Notes: generated by a model from the letters alone, not told the origin. A DNA stretch of 64,000 bases from Carya illinoinensis (GCF_018687715.1 NC_056758.1:11039501-11103500); one strand, 5' to 3'; positions 33,760 through 46,400 are shown, counted from the stretch's first letter. A program made the numbers and translations.

Positions 33760-35262
33760 CTATTGAGGGTATCCTTAATCCTTAACACAAGTTAATGATC
33801 CGTTCAACCTTTCCCACTAGCACTTTCCAACTCATATACAATTTCATCAATTATGTAGTGCAGGTCAACAACAATGGAAATATATAGCAAAATGTTGATC
33901 TTACTCAAATCTCTCCAATCTTTCACACATTTTATCCAATTACTCATTTACTAAACAATATTAATTTGATATCACATCCAAAGAAGTAGAAATGGTACAT
34001 ATGGTATCATAAAAAAGGCTAAAAATTCCAATAAAGACTCGGACATTTTCCTAATCTGCATCTTTGGGTCCTTGGGTTGCCTTGTTCTCCTACTCATTTT
34101 GTCTTCATCAAAGTGATTGAAATATTACATGTTGTCATCTCCTATGGCATCAAAGACCTATATTGTTCTATCATTTCAAACATAAAAGAAGTTGAGTTTT
34201 ATCTTGAAACATTAAGGCATAACATTTTGTTGTATTCAAGACTCATAGTATAAATAAAAGTCTTGAATTTTAGAAGTCAAGCTAGTGAAGACCTCACAAT
34301 TTCACTGGATGTCTGACTTTTGTAATCAACTCATGAACATCTTTTAAACTGTCCGTTACAATATGATTGAGGGCATGTGCACAACACCACACATATAAAA
34401 ACTCATCACCCAAGGGCCAAGATGGACAATTTTGCTCTCTAGCCTTATTTTTCAAATAGTCAAGTTTGGTTTTATTAGAAGAGGCATTATTCACTGTAAT
34501 TGATAAAAACTGTTCTAAACTACACTCCTTTATTCCGGACTCCACCGCCTTCCCAAATTATATCACTTTGGTGATTAGTAATTAGACAAGATTTAAGAAT
34601 TTTTTTGTGCAAATTCTAATCACTATTTATAAAAATATATCATAATATACAAATAGTTCAAATTTTGGAGTCCAAGTATCAGTGGTGAAACAAACTTGTC
34701 AACTTTCTGATAAATTATTTAACAAATCCTTCTCAAGCCTATATATTTTAAAAATATCTTCCACCATTGTGTGGTGAGAATAATTGTTATACTTAACCTC
34801 CAAGTCCTTAGAGTAGGCTTGGAAACCTTTACCCTATACAAAACTAAATGGTAGCTCATCAATTATGATCATATGAGTTAGATATCTTTTACACTTATCC
34901 GAGTCAAACTCCATAAATATCTTCAATGTATTACCCACACTACTTCCATTCATTGCCTTGTAAAGTCCAATCTCCAATCCCAATCTCTAATCAACTTTGT
35001 ATTTTCTTAAGGTAAAACATGTCTCATAAAACTCTTCTTGCAATATTTTTCTACATGGTTCTTCATCTAAGAAGTGTTGTGTAATTTAGAGTAGCAACTA
35101 TAAATAACACCACAATAGTTGCATTTTGTCTATGAGTCATAAGGGTCACCATTCTCTAATTTGGTAAAATTGTCTTTCATTTGGTAGGGGTGTAAAGGCT
35201 TTAATGCTAGTACTAGTATTTGCACTTGGAGAAGTAACACGATCGCAATCACCATTATCCAT
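33760..35262 (-). pseudogene. hAT transposase relic (BED finger plus catalytic part)
   Basis: Starting at an ATG on the minus strand (35262-35260, MDNGDCDRVTS) broken frames give a BED-type finger (CNYCGVIYS, then KNHVEKYC, about 35135-35045). Further on comes the hAT block ITVNNASSNKTKLDYLKNK (about 34500-34444) with WCCAHALNHIVTDSL (about 34386-34340). These match plant Ac-like hAT transposases with zinc finger and RNase-H-like fold. Stops and shifts prevent a full protein. It is a separate copy from the split hAT at 40.5-57.8 kb. Confidence 0.75.
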
Positions 35263-35409
35263 TTTAATTATCAAGTATCAAACACTTGACATAGTACAAA
35301 GTATAAAAAAATATAAACTAAAATCACAAAAGCACGCAACAATCTAAAACCCTAATATAATTTCGGATTTCAAATTGAAACCCTAATCTAATTTAGGGTT
35401 TTGGACTTA

Positions 35410-35433
35410 AAACACTAATCTAGATTAGTGTTT
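35410..35433. repeat. Perfect 24-bp palindrome
   Basis: AAACACTAATCT (35410-35421) is followed directly by its exact reverse complement (35422-35433). It lies among 'aaaccctaa / ttagggttt' sequences (35345-35400), themselves partly inverted. Confidence 0.9.
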
Positions 35434-36730
35434 CAATCTGAAACTCTAAGCCAAACTTTTAGTGAAAACCAGGATTCATTTTGATGTTCAATCTAAGCCA
35501 TATTTTTAACAATTTTGATGTTCAGACAAAGCTAACTTTAATTCTAAGGCTACCATATTTGAAGCATTAAATGGACACATGAGTTTGTAAAAATAAGAAT
35601 CCCATTAAATTTTGAGAAGAAATAAAAGTAACTATAAAATAAATAAACAAAACAACAGGCAATATCATTTTTAACTGTGCATATCAAATCAATGAAATTG
35701 TTTGTAACATACACTAATGAGGCAATTGCCTGAAACACATATTGATCATATTTTCCACCAAATTAAATAAACCACCAAATTTGATCAAATTTTCTAACAA
35801 CAAACGCTCTTCCAAAGCTAGCAACAATACATTATAATTCACAAGGTATAACTTCACATTTCATAGAATGTGGTTACTTTAATTTAGAGCAACACAAAAT
35901 TGAGCACAAAAATCAGTTGTAGAAAATGAACATAAGGCAAAGCACAAATAACCATCTCCCAGGGTGAGCACAAAACTGCCATATCGCAAACAATTCCACC
36001 AGCCTTTACACAAAAATCAGCAAAGAACATAAATAACTTAAGCCTGCACATAGACATTAACACATTCAGCATTACAGTAAATTTAAGACATTGCTCAGAT
36101 TAATTAAGGTATCAAACATCTTAATATATCTACCTTCTATTTTAAACAAGTACATCAGTGGCAACTTTAATTTAACAACTTCCTTGCAAAATGATGCTAA
36201 AAAATGTATCTACAATCCCAAACCTGGAGTATATTGTTACACTAGTAATTGTATTATCTTAAGTCAAATTTAATTTCATCATAATTAATTTAATATACAT
36301 ACAGATATGAACGTCTAAATATTGATATATAGGTGTAGTACAAGAGTTAACATGATCCAACAGTTGGAAAGACGATTGTACCTATCAAGAGAAGACAAGA
36401 TACCCACAATTAATATGCTCAAAAAATTAACATTATATAATTAGAAAAGAAATGAACAATGCTATAGTTGATTGAGCAGTAGAGGCTATAGGAAAATCAT
36501 GCTCGAGCAAGCTAAGCGACCTAGCATCTGCGACAACAATTCTATATAGGTGTGGCCTATTCTTCTATTAAACATTTTAGGACATATAGTTAATGTTGAA
36601 ATTACAAAATATAATTAGAAACATAGACTACAAAAACTACTTGACTTAGCCTTCGAGTCTTCCTTGCTTTCAACTGATTCACTGCCTTCTCAGCTGATAA
36701 TTATTTCCTCTTAGAAATTGGCCTATCTTT
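35434..36730. other. Intergenic, nothing recognised
   Basis: AT-rich DNA with no domain-bearing frame, between the hAT relic and the FAR1-like relic. Confidence 0.4.
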
Positions 36731-36734
36731 ACTG

Positions 36735-38830
36735 TGATCAAGCATCAACAAGACTTTTTAATTTATCATATCCATTTGTCACATCTAATGACTCGATAGA
36801 ACGGTTATCACACACTGGCTGGACCTCAACCCACTCCAACTTCAATTTACTTAATTGAGTCATTAATTTCGCACAACCTTCATCTGAGGTTCCTATAATT
36901 GAAGAAATCTTGTAAAAAGTCTTGTTCAATTTATTCATTCGGTGTGTGTTTGGATTATAACTTAGACTATCGTGACTACTTTGGACAAGTGTGTAATCTC
37001 GTTTCAAGTCCTTCCTCTACAAATCAAGTATGTATTTTGTTTGCAACTCTTCCTTGTCATGGAGTGTCAACACAAGGATAACATGTTTACACAAAATGCT
37101 CTTGAAAGCAACCATCTGACATGTACAGCTTGCTTCGCACTCTTTCTCGTTAAACTCAACAACATATTTTGTATTTTTTCTAAACCCATCCATAACTTAG
37201 ACCAAATCAACAACATGAAATGTAAAAATCTCTCATTCACTTTGAACCATTGATGTGCAACAATAAATCAAACCTTGTAACTCTTCTTGAACTTTTTAAA
37301 ATTTTGCATTTATATAAACCACTTGGAACTACCTCTCAATGCCATAAAAAGTAATGCATGGAATTTGTGTGTGGAATGAACTAAAGTAAATTGCAAGTTA
37401 ATTCTCATTCTTGCGTCTAAGTGCATTATCATATTGATTTACAAACTGCTTTAAAGTTGTTTTTGAATTTACGTAATCATTAAAGAATGCATTCATACCC
37501 TTGCTTCTCTGAGTAGATAACATTCCTATCCAAAATTCATTTATGACGTATGCTGGCATCCACAAATGACGCTTAGAATATAGCAACTCAAGCCATTAAT
37601 GATCATGCAGATCAAGACTGTCAAGAAGTCGCAACCAACACTTATCGAATTCATCACGATTCAACGTGTTATAAACACACATATGTGAATTATCCAAAGC
37701 TCAATGGTTGAATTACCCATAATATGCCACAAGGACATAACACTTTATTGAATTCATCACGACTCAACGTGTCATAAACACACATGTGTGAATTATCCAA
37801 AGTTCAGTGGTTGAATTACCCATAATATGCCACAAGGACATAACACTTCATTCAAGAAATAATTGAGGAAAACAAATACCTGTGTAGCTGATTTTGACTA
37901 TGCACCCCAAATTTCTCTAAAACTTTTTTCATTATATGCCACAAGTAAAATTGATGTCGAGATTTTAGAAACACCTTTGTAATTGCATTTTGCATAACTT
38001 TATCTTGGTCTGTTATTATGGCTTGTGGTGTGTGGCCATTCATGCACTTAAACCATGATTCAAATGACTAAAGAACATGTCTATTTTCTTCCCAGAAATC
38101 ACGCCACATCCAAATAGAATCAATTGACTATGATGATTAATTCCCATAAAAGGAGCAAATGACATTTTGTATGTATCGATCAAGTAAGTTGTGTCGAAAG
38201 TTATTATATCACTGAACAATTCATATGCAGCTCTACTACGGGCATCTGCCTATAACACATTCTTCAATCTGGTTTCATCATCAATGTCTATGACATAAAA
38301 GAAACCATTATTTTGCCACTACATTGAGTGAAGTAGTTTTGTAGTGTTTCAGCACCTCCTAACCCAAGCCAAAGTAATCTCACATCACATATGTAATTAC
38401 GTGTATCTCTATCTTCAAATGTGAGATTCTCATATCCTCCTACCTCAACGACGCAAGAATTGTAGTTTTTGCTCAATTGAATGCCAGACATATCATTGTA
38501 TTATAATCTTCTCTTGCTCGACTCATCCAACATCTTATGACATCTAATTGATCTTTATTTTCTAGGTCTGATAACATGATTGTAGTCAAGGATAACATGG
38601 GTCAAACAAAGCTCTCCATCGAAACCTCATATGATATTAATCTTTGCCTTACACCCATTATGTTCCATTGGCCTCGATTTAAGAATATTTGACGTTGTAC
38701 TCACAGACGTGCCTTAATGGATACAAGTAAGGGTGAAATACCTTATTTTCCCATCATCTGCGAGTTTAGAATTTCGTTTTGTCACTCCGATCCTAACTTG
38801 CTTTGCATATCTTATGTAGTATGCCATTAC
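36735..38830 (-). pseudogene. FAR1/FHY3-like gene relic (MULE-derived)
   Basis: On the minus strand, in order: remains of a FAR1 DNA-binding domain (about 38700-38560, 'EHNGC' and 'DYNHVI'), then GIQLSKNYNSCVVEVGGYEN (about 38485-38430). Next a MULE-transposase segment (HTPQAIITDQDKVMQNAI, then LWHIMKKVLEKFG, about 38035-37900) and the 'WIGMLSTQRSKGMNAFF' segment (about 37530-37480). A SWIM-like part (about 37250-37060) and a C-terminal helix follow (36738-37007). Frameshifts and stops separate all pieces. Family members are transcription factors descended from Mutator transposases; this copy cannot make one. Confidence 0.8.
37647..37852. repeat. 103-bp tandem duplication in the FAR1-like relic
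   Basis: The unit beginning 'gaattcatcacgattcaacg' at 37647 repeats at 37750 ('gaattcatcacgactcaacg') with only a few changes over 103 bp, through 'gccacaaggacataacact'. It sits between two transposase segments and breaks the frame. Confidence 0.9.
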
Positions 38831-39124
38831 TTACTCAACTGATGAAAATGACATTCTCGCCCTTGGCTCTTCAACAACATCCTTATTTCCATCATTTTGT
38901 TCCATCCATTGTTTTTGATACCGTATCGTATCGGCCTGTTTCAGCCGATTCAAGATTTTGGCTGAAATGTGTTTCATTCGATACTAAAAATACAATTCTG
39001 GAATTTGAATGGATATATGGCTTATGGAATTTTTGTAATTTAAGTAAAAGTGCAGGGGCATTTATGACATTTAGTCTTAAGGCCCTTAGGGATTTTATTT
39101 TTCTTTTCTTCTTCATTGGTCAAG

Positions 39125-39400
39125 AAGACTGGATCTCGCTATGCATTCTAGAGTTTGCAGTGTTTTCACTTTTCATCAAATATCAATTCATCATTTCATC
39201 TTCCTTTTTTTTTTTTTTTGCCTTTTATTTTATTTTCTTTTTCTTTGGTCTGGATCTCGTCGTGCACTCAGTTTTCACTTTTCATCAATTCATCTTTGTT
39301 TTTTTCTTGCCTTTTTTTTTCTTTTTTTCTTCTTTGGTACTTTGGATCTCGTTGTACACTCTATTTTCACTTTTCATCTTCCTTTTTTTTGGCCTACTCA
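39125..39400. repeat. Three diverged tandem units with T-runs
   Basis: Units begin 'ctggatctcgctatgcattc' (39130), 'ctggatctcgtcgtgcactc' (39250) and 'ttggatctcgttgtacactc' (39345), each continuing 'ttttcacttttcat' into a T-rich stretch. They create long Phe-rich pseudo-ORFs in all frames. Confidence 0.85.
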
Positions 39401-39483
39401 GTACGCACTACAAAGCAATCCATCATCCAAGGCTCAAGTCCAAGCTTGAGACCTCTCCCTTCACCATAGACGTGGGCTTCTGA

Positions 39484-40052
39484 AGGTTATTTTCAGATTT
39501 TCATCTAATTTATCATATTATTAGCAATATTGTTAAAATAATTTAATATTTCCTTTTATATTCACTAGATTATTTAGTAACAATTTTTAATTTTTTTTCA
39601 TGATTTTCTATTTGTTTTATTATATATAGCCCCCACTAATAAATTATGCAAAGAAAAATAATTATGAGGTATTGGGTGCTACGATCATAAGGAAAAAACA
39701 ACACAATACAAAGTATAAACTATTGAAAAAAATAAAGAAACAAATTAAGAGCTTGCTTGTTTAGGCTTTAAGGGATTCTAATCTAAGCCTAAAAAAGTGT
39801 ACAGAATTTTAAACAATTAAATGTGGCCAATGCAAACTATCCACGACAAGATATATAAGAAAAAAAGTAAAATATTGATGATTCCATTCTACACACACTG
39901 CATGCAGATATATCTATATATATATATATATATATAGTAGCTAAAATGCCTTATAAAAGACATTCAAATGAATTATTATTTAATGAAACAAGAAATTTTC
40001 TGTACATATATATTGTGAAGTAGTTTGTTTAAAGTGGATCGAGAATCTTATT

Positions 40053-40084
<32 letters not shown>

Positions 40085-40484
40085 TTGTGAAGTAGTTAAT
40101 GATCATGTTTTGCTAAAACTCTATCTTGTAAGAAGGCAATACTTGGGGAATTTTTTCTTTGGAATATTTACGTTTTCCACTTTTTGTCTTTTGATACTTT
40201 GGTATCTATAAGGGGGGTGACTCTGCAATTAATTTTGCATGCATGCGTCTATTGGTTTCACCTGATCTTAAACCTAACAAAGGGATCAAAGCAACTTGAA
40301 ATTAAGAAACATAATGTCAAGATCACTAATCACTTTATGGGAGTATGTTTGTGTCACTTTTTTAATTGCCAATAGTTTATTGGAGTAGAATCACCTAAAA
40401 GAAAACCCAGAAAAGAGATTCTACTCATCACCAATAGTTTTACATGCATCTATTAAGCGTTGAACACTTGAATTTGAATAACTG
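39484..40484. other. Intergenic with microsatellites
   Basis: (TA)n at about 39915-39937 and (TTA)n followed by (TA)n at 40050-40084, with 'tattgtgaagtagtt' duplicated at about 40010-40025 and 40085-40099. No gene is seen; the 5' end of the hAT element should lie here but no clean terminal repeat was found. Confidence 0.4.
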
Positions 40485-40517
40485 TTGAATTATGAATTAT
40501 TATATAGGAGTATAAGA

Positions 40518-41036
40518 ATGTCTAGTTATCAATTAACCGGTGCTACATCTACAACACTTACTCCTATAAGATCAGAAGATCTCGCATGGGCCCATGCACG
40601 TGTAGTGCCAGGGGTAAGAAATACTTTTGAATGTTTATATTGTAATAAAGTAATTAGAGGTGGCGGGATCATTCAGTTGAAATATCATCTAACTGGGATT
40701 CCAGGCAATGTAGAAGTATGTAAAAAGGTTTCTGAAAATATAAAATAGCAAATGAAGGAGTTGCTTGATAAAATGAAAAAAAAAAAAAAAGAAGAAGAAG
40801 AAAAATAAGCTCAAAGATTGAAGGCGATATAGATTTAACATTTATGATATTGATGATAGTAATAGTATGGAGTGACAGTCTCAGCTTTCAAAAGGTAGGG
40901 GAAGTCGAAAAAATCTGGAACTGTAAAGTTAGTGGGGGGATTGAGTAGATTTTTTGCTTCGAGAACAACTCCTGGGGTCCAACCTTTAATTAAGAGTTCT
41001 ATATGTTCGAATGAGATAATTATACAAGAAAAGATG
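40518..41036 (+). pseudogene. Split hAT transposase, part 1 (BED zinc finger)
   Basis: The ATG at 40518 opens MSSYQLTGATSTTL, then a BED-type finger CLYCNKVIRGGG (about 40630-40665), 'LKYHLTG' and a second Cys (VEVC), as in plant hAT proteins with a DUF659 core. The frame meets a stop at 40746 and continues degenerately to the copia target site AGATG at 41032-41036. The reading resumes on the other side of the copia element at 49715. Confidence 0.85.
41032..41036. other. Target site duplication of the copia element, left copy
   Basis: AGATG abuts TGTT of the left LTR and is identical to 49715-49719 after the right LTR. A perfect 5-bp duplication is the Ty1/copia integration mark. Confidence 0.95.
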
Positions 41037-42442
41037 TGTTGCCCAGATAACTAACACAAGAGGGGGGTGAATTGAGTTGTATTAAAAAAAAAATAACAAT
41101 TATAAATCAAATATACAATATAAAATATAAAAAAAAAATATGAAATAGCAATAAATATAAAGAGTAAGGGTAAGAGAGAAGCAAACTCAGTATGTTAACG
41201 AGGTTCGGCCCCACTACCTACGTCCTCGCCTCAAACTACTTCTTGAGGATTCTCAAATTCACTATTCAACCTCCTTCAGGTGGAGATAGAAACCTATTAC
41301 ACCTTTGAACAACACCGCTACAAAGGATCCGTGTAGAAAACCCTCTATACTTGCAATCACCTTACACGTGGTGATTCAACTATTCTCTGTGTAGAATACT
41401 TTCTACACGCACAAGGGTTATACACACCCTTTTACTGATACAAGAGTTGATAGTGGGTAGGTTATCAGAAAACACTCCTCAATGAGTGAAATAATAACAC
41501 TTCAGTGCAAACTATATCTCTCTCAAAATAAATAAGGATTAACGCTCAATGCTTAGATAAGAGAGAATGGAAGTTTTGAATGAATGTTGTATACTCTGGA
41601 TGTTGTAAATATGAAACTCTCAAATAATCTATTTATAGGCATATGAGGCTTCATATTCAAATTTAAAAAGATTCACATGTCAAAAACAACATAATTCACT
41701 TTTTCAAAAAATTCAAATAAAAGGTTCTTCTTTTTCAATTGTTAAAGACAACATCATTCATTTTTTAAAAACTTCAAACCTAATCTTTTACTTTTGGCAT
41801 ATGACAAAAGGAGCACATTTTACTTTCCAAATATTTCAAACCTAATATTTTACCTTTTGCATATGACAAAAGGAGCATATTTTATTTTTCAAATTTTTCA
41901 AACCTAATCTTTTTACTTTTTGCATATGACAAAAGGAGCACACTTTAATTTTCAAATATTTCAAACAAAAACATCTTCCTTTTGCATAAGTAAAAAAAAA
42001 TATTAATCACTTTTGAAAATATTCAAATAAAACATGCACATATGAAAGATGACAATCAATCATATTTAATATTTTCAAAGTTCAAACCTTTAATCATGTA
42101 ATGCACATGTGAAAGATGACAATCAATCATCTTTCATAATTTTCAAATTTAATTTTCAAAATATTCATGCACATGTTGAAAATGTATTTTAATGCTTTAT
42201 GATAAAATATTAATTTTGAACTTTAATTCTAATTTTGAATTTTTAAGAGATTTACAATATTATTCTATAACTTTAATGTGCATTTGTTCCCTTCTTACTC
42301 ATGCTTGTTTCCTTGATGTGCTTGACTCCATTGTGTAGACAACTTGAGTTTGAAACTCTTTTATTCTTTAAATTCATTTGTTATTATCAAAATCCATGTG
42401 TAGATATATAATTACACAAAACTTGAAACCTTGGATTCAACA
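41037..42442 (-). repeat. Left LTR (3' LTR) of the copia element
   Basis: It begins TGTTGCCC and ends TTCAACA on the + strand, 1406 bp. On the minus strand a TATA box, TATAAATAG, lies at about 41629-41639. Three units of 61-63 bp, each with GCATATGACAAAAGGAGCA (41798, 41859, 41922), lie in U3. Confidence 0.95.
41780..41970 (-). repeat. Triplicated 61-63-bp unit in the LTR U3 (left)
   Basis: GCATATGACAAAAGGAGCA recurs at 61- and 63-bp spacing, separated by 'tttcaaatatttcaaacct'. The right LTR has the same array at about 49060-49240, so it was there at insertion. Tandem U3 repeats often act as enhancers in LTR elements; that role is inference here. Confidence 0.85.
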
Positions 42443-42457
42443 ATCTCTCCCTTTTTG
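42443..42457 (-). other. Polypurine tract of the copia element
   Basis: The minus strand reads AAAAAGGGAGAGATT immediately before TGTTGAA of the 3' LTR. This confirms the element's direction. Confidence 0.85.
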
Positions 42458-42887
42458 ATGCTAACAAATACTTGATAGAACTTGAAACCTGTGTTAATAC
42501 TTAAGCTCTCCCTGAGAATGTGCGTTAGTTATTCAAGTAAAAGTATAAATATAATTCCAAGCATATATAACAAGTTTTGCAATTCAAACAATGTTAATGT
42601 TCTAATCTAACACTTCTACCCCTTTTGGCATCATTAAAAAGGATCCGCAACAAGTAAATGGACTAAAGAAAAAGGTACGTTAGTAGACACTAGAGATAGT
42701 TGAAAAAAATTGGATCCGTCCGTAACTCGACAAGTGTGGCTGGAGATTTGAAAAAATAGCCTGATGTTGTTGACAAAGGAAATTGAGGGCTCTGAGTTTC
42801 TAAAAAATGTCATTTTCACCAGTCGGTAAAAAAAATCACATTACTCTTTGACTTGGATGATAACTCGTCTTATTCTTTATGCTATCT

Positions 42888-42895
42888 CTATAAAA
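42888..42895 (+). promoter_or_regulatory. TATA box for the antisense ORF
   Basis: CTATAAAA lies 105 bp upstream of the ATG at 43000 on the + strand, opposite to the copia gag-pol direction. The position suits a plant core promoter with a short leader. Confidence 0.5.
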
Positions 42896-42999
42896 TCAGT
42901 CTTAAAGTTCATTCAATCCGCATCAAGTTTTCTTCTTATCTCTATAACTCATATGCATTCGTTCAACATTTTCGCTTTAAGTCTTCAATTCTTTTCTCA

Positions 43000-43317
43000 A
43001 TGGCTCATTCTTCTAACATTTCTCTAGATCCATCCATGAGGCATTTTGCACCTCGACCTCCTGTCCTTTCTACGGCTGCCATTGGTGCCATGTTGCAGCA
43101 AGAAAATAATAATTTGGCTAATAAGTCAGATTCGGATGCTATCTACTACTTGGTGAGTCTTGGGACTCGCTACTCCTCCTCTATAGTTCCTTTTTCCCAG
43201 TGGCTACAAGTCAAAAATTATGAGGTTGAAAAGTTTAAAGAACAAATTGTTGTACTTCAGCGAATTGTTCAAGAGTCTCACATAAGGGAAGTAATCATTC
43301 GGCAGAAGAATAAATAG
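43000..43317 (+). CDS. Antisense ORF inside the copia element, coiled-coil type
   Basis: This frame runs against gag-pol in the space between RNase H and the 3' LTR. The ATG at 43000 (MAHSSNISLDPSMRHFAPRP) opens 105 codons. After the TAG at 43315-43317 the same frame stays open to a stop near 43437 and continues a charged, heptad-like pattern (YEENESLKHEAKNLKFM). The whole reads as an N-terminal linker, a middle part (LVSLGTRYSSSIVPFSQWL) and a coiled coil. The frame also extends upstream of 43000 to 42853. I do not recognise the family. Extra ORFs, some antisense, have been reported in several plant LTR element lineages, so this may be one; the internal stop suggests this copy is decayed. 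Confidence 0.55.
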   Translation: MAHSSNISLDPSMRHFAPRPPVLSTAAIGAMLQQENNNLANKSDSDAIYYLVSLGTRYSSSIVPFSQWLQVKNYEVEKFKEQIVVLQRIVQESHIREVIIRQKNK

Positions 43318-43479
43318 TTGAAATCTCTATTAGATTCTTCATTCCGCTTGCCAGTTCCCATGGATAAGGATGACAGGATATTGTATGAAGAGAATGAGAG
43401 TCTTAAACATGAGGCTAAGAATCTCAAGTTTATGTAAAAGTATTTAAAAAATCTCTTTTTATTTTTATTGACTCTCGTC

Positions 43480-46400
43480 TATCTTTTAAGAGATATTCAT
43501 AACATGCATCATACCTATTTCTCTTCTAATCATACATAATCTATCTTCTGGTAAAGGTTTTGTGAAAGTATCTGCTAATTGATTGTGTGTGTTTGTGAAC
43601 TCTAATACTATATCGCCTTTCTGCACATGATCTCAAAGAAAATGATATCTTATTTCAATATACTTAGTTCTAGAATGTTGTATTGGGTTCTTTGAAAGAT
43701 TTATAACACTTGTATTATCACATTTTATTGGAATGTGATTATACATGAGTTTAAAATCTTCAAGTTGTTGCTTCATATAAAGAACTTGAGCACAACAACT
43801 ACCCGCAGCAACATATTATGCCTTAGCAGTAGATAGTACAACAGAATTTTATTTTTTACTAAACCAGGAAACTAGTGCATGACCTAAGAAATGACATGCT
43901 CTACTAGTACTTTTTCGATTTATTTTACAGCCAGCATAATTTGCATCTGTGTAGCTGATTAGATCGAAAGATGTGTGTTTAGGGTACCATAACCCTAGGT
44001 TAATTGTACCACTAAGATATCTAAGAATGCACTTAACTGCAATTAAATGTGATTCTTTTGGAGATGATTGAAAGCGTGTACATAAGCACACACTAAACAT
44101 AATATCTGGTCTACTGGCTGTTAAATATAATAAGCTACCAATCATACCTCGATATATCTTCGAGTCAACTGGCTTATCGGATTCATTTTTATCAAGTTTA
44201 GTTGATGGGTTCATTGGTGTTCCATTTTTCTTAGCACCTTCCATCCCAAACTTCTTCAGTAATTCCTTAATATATTTCGATTGATTGATGAATGTCCTAC
44301 TTTTTGCTTGCTTAATTTGCAATCCGAGAAAGAATGTAAGTTCTCCCATCATACTCATCTCAAATTCTTTCTGCATAGTCTTAGTAAAAACTTGACACAT
44401 ATTTTCATTAGTAGCACCGAATATTATATCATCAACATAAATTTGAATTAAAAGAATATCATTATTTTCATATTTAATGAAAATAGTTGTGTCGATTTTT
44501 CCTCTTGAAAAACCTTTTTCAATCAAGAAACCACTGAGTCTCTCGTACCAAGCTCTAGGAGCTTGTTTGAGTCCATATACTGTTTTTGTGAGTTTGAAAA
44601 CATGATTTGGAGAAATATGATTTTCAAAATCTGGAAGCTGCTCAACATATACCTCTTTATTTATAAAGTCATTTAAGCAAGTACTTTTAACATTCATTTG
44701 AAAAAATTTGAAATTTTTATAACAAGCATATACAAGTAGCATTCGAATGGTTTCTAATCTTGCGACTGGTGCATATGTCTCATCATAATTGATTCATTCT
44801 TCTTGATTAAAACCTTGGGCTACTAGTCGAGCCTTATTTCTAGTAATGATTCCGGACTCATCTTTCTTGTTTCTAAAAACCCATTCTGTTCCAATAATAG
44901 TATGATTTTTGGGTCTAGGAATAAGTATCCAAACATCATTTCTTTCAAATTGATTCAACTCTTCTTGTATAGCTAGAATCCAAGATTTATCAAGAAGTGT
45001 TTCATTAATATTTTTGGGTTCAATCTGAGATAGAAAAGTAGTATGATTGCAAATATTTCTAGGAGATGATCGAGTACTTACACCTCATGAAAGTTCTCCC
45101 AAAATTTATTTCACTGGATGATCTTTCACAAATTTTCACTGTTTGGTTGTATCTTATATTAAATTTTGATGATCTTTCCTGATGGCTCCATGTTGAACTT
45201 CCTCTATTGTGTTCTCTTTGTTGAGATTGAGACTTTCCGTATTATTTATACCTTCTATTTCTTCATCAATAGATTTCTTGGAGAGTGGAGAATTAGATTC
45301 ATCAAATACTGTATGCATAAATTCTTGTACAGTCAAAGTCTTTTTATTGAATATTTTATAAGCTTTACTATTAGTAGAATATCCGAGAAAGATACATTCA
45401 TCAGATTTTGCATCAAACTTGCCTAAATTATCCCTCTCATTCAAAATAAAACATTTGCATCCAAATACATGAAAGTAACCAATGTTGGATTCTTTCTCAT
45501 TCCAAAGCTCATAGGGGGTTTTATCTAACTTAGACCTTAGCATAACTCTATTTATAATATAACATGCAGTACTTACCGCTTCGGCCTAAAAATGATTAGA
45601 CAAGTTGTTCTCATTGAGTATTGTTCTTACCATCTCTTGAAGAGATCTATTTTTCCTCTCTACTACCCCATTTTGTTGAAGAGTTCGAGGAGCAGAAAAA
45701 TTATGCACAAAATCATTTTCATCACAAAATGTTTCAATATTTTTATTAACAAACTTTTTTCCCCTATCATTTCTGATACTTGAAATAATATAGTCATTTT
45801 CATTTTGAATTCTCTTACATAATTTGGTAAATGCATTATGTGTCTCATTTTTATGAGCAAAAAAGATGACCCAAATATATCTAGAGAAATCATCAATAAT
45901 AACAAATGCATAATATTTTCCTCCTAGACTTGCAATTCTCTTTGGTCCAAAAAGATCCATGTGTATCAGTTGCAATGGTCTAGTAGTGAAAATATATGTT
46001 TTGGTTTTAAAAGAAGTTTTTGTTTGTTTACCAAATTGACATGCATTACTAATTTTGTCTTTAAGAAAATTTGTTTTTGGTAAACCTCTCACAAGATCAT
46101 TTTTTGAAAGTTTGGAAATAAGTTCCATGTTGGCATGACCTAATCTTCTATGCCATAGCCAACTAGTTTCATTTTGAACTGAAAAGCAAATAACATCTTG
46201 TGAGGTAATTTCTTCAAAATCGATTGTATAAATATTGTTGCTTCTAAAAGCAATAAAACAAATATTACAATCATGATCATTCAAAATAATGCACTTATCC
46301 ATTTGTAAATCCTTTATCACATAATTGACTTATGCTCAAGAGATTATATTTTAAACCTTTAACAAGTAGAACATTTTCAATTATGAGAGAAGATTCATTA

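Noticed and set aside
35345..35400. 'aaaccctaa' words as an interstitial telomere array
   Set aside because: Only two or three non-contiguous words; no tandem array.
38803..39483. 226-codon + strand ORF rich in Phe
   Set aside because: It runs through T-rich tandem units and has no domain or codon pattern of a gene.
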